Below the pieces are notes generated by a model that was not told the origin of the DNA, made no database searches, and saw nothing but the letters and a program-made list of their open reading frames with translations. Below, piece after piece: positions 1 to 10,554 of a stretch of 64,000 nucleotides of DNA (the stretch's first letter is position 1; the number at the start of each line of letters is the position of its first letter). Both the position numbers and the translations under genes were made by a program. Where the stretch lies: the NCBI RefSeq assembly GCF_900103345.1, contig NZ_LT629702.1, forward strand, positions 3,038,001 through 3,102,000. Direction: 5' to 3'. The DNA comes from Pseudomonas azotoformans. GTDB lineage: Bacteria; Pseudomonadota; Gammaproteobacteria; Pseudomonadales; Pseudomonadaceae.

Positions 1-945
1 GCTGAGGGGAAATGGCTGGTAATCCAGGTCCATCTCGCGGGCGCTCATGCCAAAGCCGAGGGCGGTATCGACGGCATCCATCATGTGCAGGTAGTGCGCC
101 CAGGTTTCAGCCCAGTCTTCCCAGGGGTGCATGGTGGCGTAGGCGCTGACGCAGGTTTGCTGCCAGTCGGCGCGTGGGCCGTGCTGGTAGTGCTGGTCGA
201 GGGCGTCGGCATAACTGGCACGTTCGTCGCCGAATAGGTTGCGAAACGGTTCAAGCCAGTGGGTATTGGCGATCAGGCGATCCCAGTAGTAATGGCCGAC
301 CTCATGGCGAAAGTGACCGAGCAGCGTGCGATAGGGTTCGCGCATCTGGACGCGGACCTTTTCCCGGTGGGCGTCGTCGGCTTCCTTGATATCGAGGGTG
401 ATCAGGCCGTTCGCGTGGCCGGTCATGGGCGCGTTGCCCTCCAGGTCGATACCGACAAAATCGAAGGCCAGGCCGGTGTCTTCGTCGACGCTTTTGGGCA
501 CCACTTGCAAACCCAGGCTGATCAGTTGCGCGACCAAACGGCGCTTGGCGGTTTCGACTTTGCGCCAGCGCTCGTGGTTTTCCGGGATCGACAGGTCAGG
601 AATGGTGCGGTTCAGGCTACAGGCCACGCACAACGGAGCGGTGCTGTGGGCCGGGATCAGCCAGTTGCAGGCGGCCGGGGTGTCGAGGTTGGCGCAGCGG
701 CGGAAGGCGCCGGCGTCGAGGTTACCGTCCTGCAGCCAGGTGCCTTCGACCGGGCCGGGCTGCAGGGAGTCCAGCCGGGCTTGCTGGGGTTGGTAGCCCA
801 GCAGCGCCTGGCAGGCCAGGCACTGGCTGTTGCGAAAGAACAGCGATTGGCCGCAGCGGCACTGCCACACCTTGCTGTCGCGAGAGGTGCCGGCTACAAA
901 CGGTGCAGCGATGCGCGAACTGAGTTGCTCGAAGTAGCGGAACAT
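1..945 (-). CDS. Putative zinc-binding metallopeptidase, C-terminus off the window
   Basis: The frame is open from an ATG at 945 to the left edge of the window, so the C-terminus is missing. Residues 29-45 hold a rubredoxin-like zinc ribbon (Cys29, Cys31, Cys42, Cys45). Further on is the gluzincin-type motif HEVGH (His214, Glu215, His218), followed by YYW. This pairing of a zinc ribbon with an HExxH domain matches the 'putative zinc-binding metallo-peptidase' family (about 380 residues), whose substrate is unknown. A GGGAGA Shine-Dalgarno lies about 8 nt before the ATG. It is the last visible gene of a minus-strand run smc-zipA-ligA, but a repeat element separates it from ligA, so co-transcription is uncertain. 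Confidence 0.8.
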   Translation of the reverse strand, partial: MFRYFEQLSSRIAAPFVAGTSRDSKVWQCRCGQSLFFRNSQCLACQALLGYQPQQARLDSLQPGPVEGTWLQDGNLDAGAFRRCANLDTPAACNWLIPAHSTAPLCVACSLNRTIPDLSIPENHERWRKVETAKRRLVAQLISLGLQVVPKSVDEDTGLAFDFVGIDLEGNAPMTGHANGLITLDIKEADDAHREKVRVQMREPYRTLLGHFRHEVGHYYWDRLIANTHWLEPFRNLFGDERASYADALDQHYQHGPRADWQQTCVSAYATMHPWEDWAETWAHYLHMMDAVDTALGFGMSAREMDLDYQPFPLS

Positions 946-991
946 GGCGATCTCTCCCTGGGTGATTGAGACTAGATCATTTCCCGTGAGA

Positions 992-1105
992 GATCGTTCC
1001 CACGCTCTGCGTGGGAACGCCGCCATGGACGCTCCGCGTCTGCTCTTGAGGGTCGTGACGCGGAGCGTCACAGGATGCATTCCCACGCAGAGCGCGGGAA
1101 CGATC
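992..1105. repeat. Interspersed inverted repeat (GTTCCCACGC family)
   Basis: Outer arms GATCGTTCCCACGC and its near-complement flank an inner inverted pair (GACGCTCCGCGTC / GACGCGGAGCGTC). The same element is at 12933-13039 and a truncated one is at 31347-31398. It fills the gap between ligA and the metallopeptidase gene, ending 1 nt from the ligA stop. It is a non-coding REP-like element; a role as an mRNA 3'-end stabiliser is only inferred. Confidence 0.8.
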
Positions 1106-1106
1106 A

Positions 1107-3503
<2,397 letters not shown>

Positions 3504-3551
3504 TCAATATGTTAGTGCACGGATTCTACAGGCAACGCTTAAGCTCGGACC

Positions 3552-4415
3552 TCAGCGCTTCTGTGTCAGGGCGCGACGCTCGAACTCGACGATGCGCTGA
3601 CGGTAGTGTTCGATGGTTTGCGCAGTCAGCACGCTGCGCTGGTCGTCCTTGAGCTCGCCATTGAGCTCCTGGGACAGCTTGCGGGCGGCGGCCACCATCA
3701 CGTCGAATGCCTGTTTCGGGTGACGCGGGCCTGGCAGGCCGAGGAAGAAGCTCACGGCCGGGGTGCTGAACAGGTCGATATCGTCCAGGTCGAAGGTGCC
3801 CGGCTTGACCGCATTGGCCATGGAGAACAGCACTTCGCCGTTGCCGGCCATGCTCTCGTGGCGGTGGAAGATATCCATCTCGCCAAACCGCAGGCCGCTT
3901 TCGAGGATGTTCTGCAACAGGGCCGGGCCCTTGAAGCCAGCAGCGTCGCGGCAGATCACGCTGATCACCAGCACTTCTTCGGCGGCCGGCTGGTCGTTCA
4001 CGGATTGGCGCGGGGTATTTTTGCCGGCGTTTTCGTCGGGGAAATCATCGTCGCGGCTGCTGAAGCTCGGGCCGTCATTGACGTCCAGGTCCAGGTCGGC
4101 CTGGCGCGGTTCTGCAACCACCGGAGCGGTGCGCTTGCCACGCTTGGATGACGGCTCGCGGGCTTCACGCACCGGCGCGCTCATCGACGGCAAGTCGTGC
4201 TCGTCCAGTTGCGGTTCTTTATGGGTATCCAGCACACGGGGCGGCCCCAGCAGCTCGGCGCTGCCGTCGTCGTCGGGCAAGTTGGACAGGTTGCGGTCCA
4301 GACGGAATTTGAGCTTGCCCTTGCCACCGCGCATGCGGCGCCAGCCATCAAAAAGAATACCGGCAATGACAATAATGCCGATGACGATCAGCCACTCGCG
4401 CAGACCGATTTCCAT
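3552..4415 (-). CDS. zipA: Cell division protein ZipA
   Basis: ZipA anchors FtsZ filaments to the inner membrane at the division septum. The 287-residue protein starts with a short periplasmic stub and one transmembrane helix (about residues 6-24, [19 protein letters not shown]), then a basic and acidic low-complexity linker, then the globular FtsZ-binding domain (about residues 145-280, with FHRHESM and [11 protein letters not shown]). I chose ATG 4415 because the helix begins almost at once, as in other ZipA proteins; an upstream ATG at 4472 would add an unlikely leader. It sits between smc and ligA. The 259 nt to smc suggests its own promoter. Confidence 0.95.
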   Translation of the reverse strand: MEIGLREWLIVIGIIVIAGILFDGWRRMRGGKGKLKFRLDRNLSNLPDDDGSAELLGPPRVLDTHKEPQLDEHDLPSMSAPVREAREPSSKRGKRTAPVVAEPRQADLDLDVNDGPSFSSRDDDFPDENAGKNTPRQSVNDQPAAEEVLVISVICRDAAGFKGPALLQNILESGLRFGEMDIFHRHESMAGNGEVLFSMANAVKPGTFDLDDIDLFSTPAVSFFLGLPGPRHPKQAFDVMVAAARKLSQELNGELKDDQRSVLTAQTIEHYRQRIVEFERRALTQKR

Positions 4416-4674
4416 GTAATCCCGTGCCTCTAATAAAAAATGCTGAAAAATAAGGGGTTTAGCAACGTGCAAACCGCTTTAAAACGTGGCGCCAACTCTA
4501 TGTTCTGACTGACGTTTTGCCCACGCATACGAAAATTTGACATTAAACTAGCACGACCAAAGATAACTTTACACCGTCTGTCAAAATGCCTTGAACAAAT
4601 ATGTCCATTTGCCACTTTCGCCAGACCGGTAAAGCCTCTTACCGCACGCTACAAAAATTCTTTGCCGGCATGGA

Positions 4675-7600
4675 TCAAGACTCCACCATCGCCATGGCTT
4701 CTTCGACATCTACCGCCACCAAACGCGAACAGCCCGGTTCGTGCATCGTCACGCCCATCAACTGATCCGCCATTTCCATGGCGATCTTGTTGTGGGTGAT
4801 ATAGATGAACTGCACGGTCTGGGACATCTCTTTGACCAAACGCGCGTAGCGTCCAACGTTAGCGTCATCCAGCGGCGCGTCAACTTCGTCGAGCATGCAG
4901 AACGGCGCCGGGTTCAACTTGAAGATGGCAAATACCAGGGCCAATGCGGTGAGGGCTTTCTCGCCGCCGGACAACAAATGGATGGTGCTGTTCTTCTTGC
5001 CCGGAGGCCGCGCCATGATCGTTACCCCTGTATCGAGTAGATCTTCGCCCGTCAGTTCCAAGTAAGCGCTGCCACCGCCGAAAACTTTTGGGAATAACGC
5101 CTGTAAACCGCCATTAATCTGATCAAAGGTATCCTTGAAGCGGTTACGGGTTTCCTTGTCGATCTTGCGGATCACGTTTTCCAGGGTGTCCAGGGCTTCG
5201 ACCAAGTCGGCGTCCTGGGCATCCAGATATCGTTTACGTTCGGATTGCTGCTGGTATTCGTCGATGGCCGCCAGGTTGATTGCGCCGAGTCGCTGGATAC
5301 GCGCAGCAATGCGTTCCAGTTCTTCTTCGGCGTCTTTCTCGTTGGCCTGGGCGGTCAGGGTGTTGAGCACGCCGTGCAGGTCGTAGCCGTCTTCCAGCAA
5401 TTGGTCTTGCAGGGTCTTGCGGCGCACGGTCAGGGCTTGCCATTCCATTCGCTGCTGTTCGAGCTGACCACGGATCAGCTGGGATTGCTGCTCGGCCTGG
5501 GTCCGGCGTTTCTCGGCGTCGCGCAGTTCGCGGTCGGCGTCTTCGAGGGCGATCTGCGCGGTCTTGAGTTCTTCGTCGACGGTCATGCGCTTGTCGAGCA
5601 ATTCTTCGAGCTTCAGGCGCAGCTCTTCCAGCGGCGCCTCGCCCTCCTCCAGGTTGAGGCTCAGTTGCTCGCGCTTTTCGGTGAGGCGTTTGGACTGCAT
5701 CTCCAGGCGCTCAAGGGCCTGGGCGGTGGACGCGTGCTGGGCCTTGAGCGACCCCAGGCGCACGGCCAACTGGTGGGCGTGATCCTTGTGCTGGCGCGCT
5801 TCCTGGCGCACGCGGTCGAGGCGTTCGCGCAGGCTGTCACGCTGGGCCAGCAACAGTTCGCGCTGCTCGGTGTCGAGGGCCATGCTGTCGAGGGCTTCCT
5901 GCAACTGCAGGCGCGCTTCGCCGATCTGTTCGTGTTCCAGGGCGCGCTGCTCGCCCATTTCCGCGACTTCTTCGTCGAGACGGGTGCGGCGCAGGGTCAG
6001 TTGCTCGACCTTGGCTTTGCTCGCGGAAAGCTGGGCCTTCAATTCGCCTTGCTGGCGCGCTTCGTCCTGCAACAGGCGGCGCAGGTGTTCACGGCCGGTC
6101 TCCTGCTGGCGCTGGGTGGCGCGCAGGGTTTGCAGTTCGGTTTCCAGGCTTTCGAGGGTGGCTTCGCGCTCTTCGCGCTCGGCGATCAGGTTGACGATTT
6201 CCTGGCCACGGGCCAACACGCCGCTTTCCGCTTCACTGGCGCGACGCACCCGCAGGAAGTGGCGACCGACCCAGTAGCCGTCACGGCTGATCAGGCTTTC
6301 GCCAGCGCCCAACTGACCGCGCTGGGCCAGGGCCTGCTCCAAAGAGTCCACTGGCTTGACCTGGCCCAGCCACGGCGACAGATCAATCGCCGCTTCAACT
6401 TTATCCAGCAGACTCCCTGGCACCCGCGTACCGTCAGCAGCTGGACTGAGCAAACGCAGGTCGCCCTGGGTAAAACCGGCCAGGTCGAAGCCGCCAAAAT
6501 CATCCACCAATACCGCTTGCAGGTCGGCGCCCAGGACGGTTTCCACCGCCAGCTCCCAGCCGGCCTCAACCTTCAAGCCTTCTGCCAAACGCGGGCGCTC
6601 GGCCAGGTGCTGATCGCGCAGCCATTCGGCGGTGCCGGTGCCTGGGTCCAGAGCGGCTTGCTGCAACGCCTCAAGGGAAGCCAGCCGGCCATTGAGCCGC
6701 TGCAAATCACCCTGGGCCTGTTGCTGTGCCTGGGTCGCCTGTTGCAACTGCTGACGCAATTGCTCAAGGCGCTCCACTTGTTGTTCTTCGCTGGCTTCCA
6801 GTTCTTCCAGCGTCATTTCGCTTTCGGCCAGTTGCTCGCTCAGTTCCATGATCGCCGCGTCTTCCGGGTCGGCGGACAGCAATGCGCGCTCTTCCTGCAT
6901 GCGGCGTTGGCGTTCGGCCAGACGCTCCATGCTGGTTTCCAGCTGCTGGATGCGTGACTGCTGCACTTCGGCCTGGCGCCGTGGTTCGGCAGACGTCAGG
7001 TTGAAGGTGTCCCACTGCTCCTGCCAGCCGTGCATGGTGGCTTCGGCTTCTTCCAGGGCGGCGGCGGCCTCTTCGGCGGCGGCACTGGTGACTTCCTGCT
7101 CGGGGGTGAGCATGTCCAGCTCTTCGCCGAGGGTCAGCAGCAAGGTGCGGTCGTGGCCCAGGTGGGATTCGGTCTCCAGGCGCGCGCGCTCGGCTTCCTT
7201 GAGGTCATCCTGCAACTGGCGCAGGCGCTGTTGGCCGTGCTGGATGCTCTGCTCGACGCGGGCGATATCGCCACCCACCGAATAGAAGCGGCCCTGCACC
7301 AGATTGAAGCGCTCGGACAGGTCATGGTGTCCGTCACGCAGGCGTTCGATGCTGGCGTCGGCATTGCGCTGCTCGGCCACCAGGGCTTCGAAGCTGATCT
7401 CCTGGGTGCCGATGATCGCTTCGCGCTGGCCCACCTGGTCGTTCAGCGCCTGCCAGCGCAGGGCCGACAGTTGTGCCTTGAGCTGGCGTTCCTCACCCTT
7501 GTATTCCTGATACTTCTCGGCGGCCTGGGCCTGGCGGTGCAGGCGCTCCAACTGGCGCTCCAGCTCTTCACGCAAGTCGGTCAGGCGGGCGAGGTTCTCG

Positions 7601-8163
7601 TGGGTGCGGCGAATGCGGTTTTCGGTCTCGCGGCGGCGCTCCTTGTACTTGGAGATGCCGGCCGCTTCTTCGATGAAGTTACGCAGGTCCTCGGGCTTGG
7701 CTTCAATCAGCTTGGAGATCATGCCCTGCTCGATGATCGAGTAGCTGCGCGGCCCCAGGCCTGTGCCGAGGAAAATATCGGTGATGTCCCGACGGCGACA
7801 CTTGGTGCCGTTGAGGAAGTAGCTGTTCTGGCTGTCGCGCGTCACTTTGCGGCGAATGGAGATTTCCGCGTAGGCCGCGTACTCGCCGATCAGGGTGCCG
7901 TCGGAGTTGTCGAACACCAGTTCGATGCTGGCCTGGCTCACCGGCTTGCGGCTGGTGGAGCCGTTGAAGATGACGTCGGTCATCGACTCGCCACGCAGGT
8001 TCTTGGCCGAGCTCTCGCCCATCACCCAGCGGACGGCGTCGATGATGTTCGACTTGCCGCAACCATTGGGCCCGACCACCGCCGCCATGTTACTGGGGAA
8101 GTTCACCGTGGTCGGGTCGACGAAGGATTTGAACCCCGCCAGTTTGATGCACTTGAGCCGCAC
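4675..8163 (-). CDS. smc: Chromosome segregation protein SMC
   Basis: SMC is the ATPase core of condensin, which compacts and separates chromosomes. The GTG start at 8163 gives 1162 residues, the usual Pseudomonas length, and begins MRLKCIKLAGFKSF. The Walker A motif GPNGCGKS is at residues 31-38. Long coiled coils flank a hinge (about residues 510-650). The C-terminal head carries the signature LSGGEKAL and Walker B with the D-loop (CMLDEVDAPLDDAN). The start lies 2 nt after the stop codon of the upstream GntR gene, so the two are probably co-transcribed. An in-frame upstream ATG (8202) inside that gene is less likely. Confidence 0.96.
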   Translation of the reverse strand: MRLKCIKLAGFKSFVDPTTVNFPSNMAAVVGPNGCGKSNIIDAVRWVMGESSAKNLRGESMTDVIFNGSTSRKPVSQASIELVFDNSDGTLIGEYAAYAEISIRRKVTRDSQNSYFLNGTKCRRRDITDIFLGTGLGPRSYSIIEQGMISKLIEAKPEDLRNFIEEAAGISKYKERRRETENRIRRTHENLARLTDLREELERQLERLHRQAQAAEKYQEYKGEERQLKAQLSALRWQALNDQVGQREAIIGTQEISFEALVAEQRNADASIERLRDGHHDLSERFNLVQGRFYSVGGDIARVEQSIQHGQQRLRQLQDDLKEAERARLETESHLGHDRTLLLTLGEELDMLTPEQEVTSAAAEEAAAALEEAEATMHGWQEQWDTFNLTSAEPRRQAEVQQSRIQQLETSMERLAERQRRMQEERALLSADPEDAAIMELSEQLAESEMTLEELEASEEQQVERLEQLRQQLQQATQAQQQAQGDLQRLNGRLASLEALQQAALDPGTGTAEWLRDQHLAERPRLAEGLKVEAGWELAVETVLGADLQAVLVDDFGGFDLAGFTQGDLRLLSPAADGTRVPGSLLDKVEAAIDLSPWLGQVKPVDSLEQALAQRGQLGAGESLISRDGYWVGRHFLRVRRASEAESGVLARGQEIVNLIAEREEREATLESLETELQTLRATQRQQETGREHLRRLLQDEARQQGELKAQLSASKAKVEQLTLRRTRLDEEVAEMGEQRALEHEQIGEARLQLQEALDSMALDTEQRELLLAQRDSLRERLDRVRQEARQHKDHAHQLAVRLGSLKAQHASTAQALERLEMQSKRLTEKREQLSLNLEEGEAPLEELRLKLEELLDKRMTVDEELKTAQIALEDADRELRDAEKRRTQAEQQSQLIRGQLEQQRMEWQALTVRRKTLQDQLLEDGYDLHGVLNTLTAQANEKDAEEELERIAARIQRLGAINLAAIDEYQQQSERKRYLDAQDADLVEALDTLENVIRKIDKETRNRFKDTFDQINGGLQALFPKVFGGGSAYLELTGEDLLDTGVTIMARPPGKKNSTIHLLSGGEKALTALALVFAIFKLNPAPFCMLDEVDAPLDDANVGRYARLVKEMSQTVQFIYITHNKIAMEMADQLMGVTMHEPGCSRLVAVDVEEAMAMVES

Positions 8164-8165
8164 GT

Positions 8166-8825
8166 TTAGGCGTCCGCCAACGCAGCGATGACCAGCGAGC
8201 AACTGCGCTCGCCGTAGGCCGAGAGCACTTGGCGGATTTGCGGCAGGTCACGGGCGAGTACGGCGGCGAGCAGTTGCTCGAACAGCGCCAGGTATTCGCT
8301 CATGGAGGCCTTGCGTTGGTCCAGCGCCAGGTAATAGGCGCGGTTCATCGCCGGCTGCAGGTTCTCGACAGTTTCCTGCAAATACGGGTTATTGGCGAAG
8401 GGGTACGCGGCGCGCATCACATTGAAGCTTTCTTCAACGAAAGCGCGGATGTCCTCGCGCTCGTAACTGGTCACCAGGCGCTGCTGGATCTGCAGGAACG
8501 GCGCCATGTCGGCCTGCACCTGCCAGCCCTGGGCCACCGCATTGCCGAGCAGGATGTACAGCTCGCCCATCAAGGTGCACAGGCTCTGCACCTTGTGCGC
8601 CGTTAACTCGGTGACATGGGCGCCACGGCGCGGCAGGATCGCGATCAGGTGGCGGCGTTCGAGGATCAGCAAGGCTTCGCGCACGGAACCACGGCTGACA
8701 TTGAGCGCCAGCGTGACCTTCTGTTCCTGGATCCGCTCCCCAGGCTTGAGATCGCCGCGAATGATGCGTTCGGCGAGGTGGTGAGCAATTTGCTCGGCGA
8801 GACTGTCCGGCGCCTTGAACGTCAT
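8166..8825 (-). CDS. GntR-family (FadR/FCD-type) regulator, probable xdh regulator
   Basis: This 219-residue protein has an N-terminal winged helix of the GntR type (about residues 5-75, with ERIQEQKVTLALNVSRGSVREALL) and an all-helical FCD-like effector domain. It is divergent from xdhABC, with 280 nt between them that hold two inverted repeats, so control of xanthine dehydrogenase is the simplest inference; a purine or pathway intermediate would be the ligand. GAAGGGAAA lies just before the ATG. Its stop is 2 nt from the smc start, an odd pairing that could couple smc transcription to this promoter. Family assignment is firm; the target is inferred. Confidence 0.88.
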   Translation of the reverse strand: MTFKAPDSLAEQIAHHLAERIIRGDLKPGERIQEQKVTLALNVSRGSVREALLILERRHLIAILPRRGAHVTELTAHKVQSLCTLMGELYILLGNAVAQGWQVQADMAPFLQIQQRLVTSYEREDIRAFVEESFNVMRAAYPFANNPYLQETVENLQPAMNRAYYLALDQRKASMSEYLALFEQLLAAVLARDLPQIRQVLSAYGERSCSLVIAALADA

Positions 8826-9009
8826 GTTTTCCCTTCAAAATCTTCTATCGGTACAAGCGCGGCAGTGTAGCGCATTGGCTGGCTGATGGCGCTACGCCCA
8901 CCGTGGCGAATTTGGCACAGAATAAGCAGCGATGAACAGCCACAAGCCCCCAAAAACGCCGGTTCCAGAAGACTGGACCATAATTGAAAGTGTTGCGATC
9001 GCATTTTCT

Positions 9010-9046
9010 TGACCTTCTGGTCAGAAAATCGTTGACCGAAAAGTCA
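9010..9046. promoter_or_regulatory. Two inverted repeats, candidate GntR operators
   Basis: TGACC-TTCT-GGTCA (9010-9023) is a perfect inverted repeat. A second, TGAC-N6-GTCA, follows at 9033-9046, 23 nt later (about two helical turns). Both lie between the GntR gene and xdhA, 60-95 nt upstream of the xdhA start. The position and symmetry suit dimeric repressor binding; there is no direct evidence. Confidence 0.5.
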
Positions 9047-9105
9047 GAGATGACTAGATTCGGCGCAAAGCGGTTAACAACAATAATGAGTCTGCGAGGC
9101 CTTCC

Positions 9106-10554
9106 GTGATCCAGTTTTTACTTAACCAGGAACTCCGTAGCGAGCACGCCCTGGACCCCAACCTGACCGTGCTCAACTATTTACGTGAGCATTTGGGCAA
9201 ATCCGGTACCAAGGAAGGCTGCGCCAGCGGCGATTGCGGGGCGTGCACCGTGGTGGTGGGCGAGTTGCACACCGATGATCAGGGCGCCGAGCAGATTCGT
9301 TATCGCAGCCTCAACTCGTGCCTGACCTTTGTCTCGTCACTGCACGGCAAACAACTGATCAGTGTAGAAGACCTCAAGCACCAGGGCCAGCTGCATAGCG
9401 TGCAACAGGCAATGGTCGAGTGCCACGGCTCGCAATGCGGTTTTTGCACCCCCGGTTTCGTGATGTCGTTGTTCGCCCTGCAAAAGAACAGCGACGCCCC
9501 CGACAGCCAGAAAGCCCATGAAGCCCTGGCCGGCAACCTGTGCCGCTGCACCGGTTATCGCCCGATCCTCGCCGCCGCTGAACAGGCCTGCTGCAACAAG
9601 CCCCAGGATCAGTTCGACAGCCGTGAGGCGCAGACCATCGCCCGCCTCAAAGCCATCGCGCCAACCCAGACCGGAGAACTCAACAGCGGCGACAAACGCT
9701 GCCTGGTGCCGCTCACCGTCGCCGACCTGGCCGACCTCTACGACGCCTACCCGCAGGCCCGTCTGCTGGCCGGCGGCACCGACCTGGCGCTGGAAGTGAC
9801 CCAGTTCCACCGCACCCTGCCGGTGATGATCTACGTCGGCAACATCGAAGAAATGAAGCGCATCGACGACTTCGACGACCGCCTGGAAATCGGCGCCGCC
9901 GCCGCCCTCTCAGACTGCTACACCGCGCTGCACCATGCCTACCCGGACTTCGGCGAGTTGCTGCACCGCTTCGCCTCCCTGCAGATCCGCAACCAGGGCA
10001 CCCTGGGCGGCAATATCGGCAATGCGTCACCGATCGGTGATTCGCCGCCACTGCTCATCGCCCTCGGCGCGCAGATTGTGCTGTGCAAGGGCAACACGCG
10101 TCGCACCCTGGCACTCGAAGACTACTTCATCGATTACCGCGTCACCGCCCGCCAGGACAGCGAGTTCATCGAGAAGATCATCGTGCCGAAAGGCCACACG
10201 CTGTTCCGCGCCTACAAGGTGTCCAAGCGCCTGGACGATGATATTTCCGCCGTCTGCGCCGCGTTCAACCTCAAGCTCGACAACGGCGTGATCAGCGACG
10301 CCCGCGTAGCGTTCGGCGGTATGGCCGCCACGCCCAAGCGTGCCAAAAACTGTGAAGCGGTGTTGGTCGGTGCCACCTGGAACAGCGCCACTGTGGAAAA
10401 GGCCTGCGCCGCCCTGGCCCAGGACTTCACCCCACTGTCGGACTTCCGCGCGAGCAAGGAATATCGCCTGCTCAGCGCGCAGAACCTGCTGCGCAAATAC
10501 TTCATCGAACTGCAAACGCCGCACATCGAGACTCGGGTGACCGCTTATGTCTAA
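9106..10554 (+). CDS. xdhA: Xanthine dehydrogenase small subunit XdhA
   Basis: XdhA carries the iron-sulfur clusters and FAD of the XdhAB enzyme, which oxidises hypoxanthine and xanthine to urate. The 482 residues contain a plant-type [2Fe-2S] domain (Cys39, Cys44, Cys47), an all-helical second [2Fe-2S] domain (CGFCTPG ... NLCRCTGYRPI), a FAD-binding domain (LLAGGTDL, LGGNIGNASPIGD) and a C-terminal FAD-associated domain. The start is GTG at 9106 with GAGG 6 nt upstream. It overlaps xdhB by 8 nt, so the two are translationally coupled. Confidence 0.96.
   Translation: MIQFLLNQELRSEHALDPNLTVLNYLREHLGKSGTKEGCASGDCGACTVVVGELHTDDQGAEQIRYRSLNSCLTFVSSLHGKQLISVEDLKHQGQLHSVQQAMVECHGSQCGFCTPGFVMSLFALQKNSDAPDSQKAHEALAGNLCRCTGYRPILAAAEQACCNKPQDQFDSREAQTIARLKAIAPTQTGELNSGDKRCLVPLTVADLADLYDAYPQARLLAGGTDLALEVTQFHRTLPVMIYVGNIEEMKRIDDFDDRLEIGAAAALSDCYTALHHAYPDFGELLHRFASLQIRNQGTLGGNIGNASPIGDSPPLLIALGAQIVLCKGNTRRTLALEDYFIDYRVTARQDSEFIEKIIVPKGHTLFRAYKVSKRLDDDISAVCAAFNLKLDNGVISDARVAFGGMAATPKRAKNCEAVLVGATWNSATVEKACAALAQDFTPLSDFRASKEYRLLSAQNLLRKYFIELQTPHIETRVTAYV

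Noticed and set aside
4537..4568. TTGACA followed 18 nt later by AGATAA on the plus strand, resembling a sigma-70 promoter
   Set aside because: It faces away from both neighbouring genes (zipA and smc are on the minus strand), the -10 match is poor and no plus-strand gene or RNA signal follows.
8161..8202. Upstream ATG of smc at 8202 as the true start
   Set aside because: It would overlap the GntR gene and add residues not found in SMC proteins; the GTG at 8163 gives the standard RLKCIKLAGF start and length.
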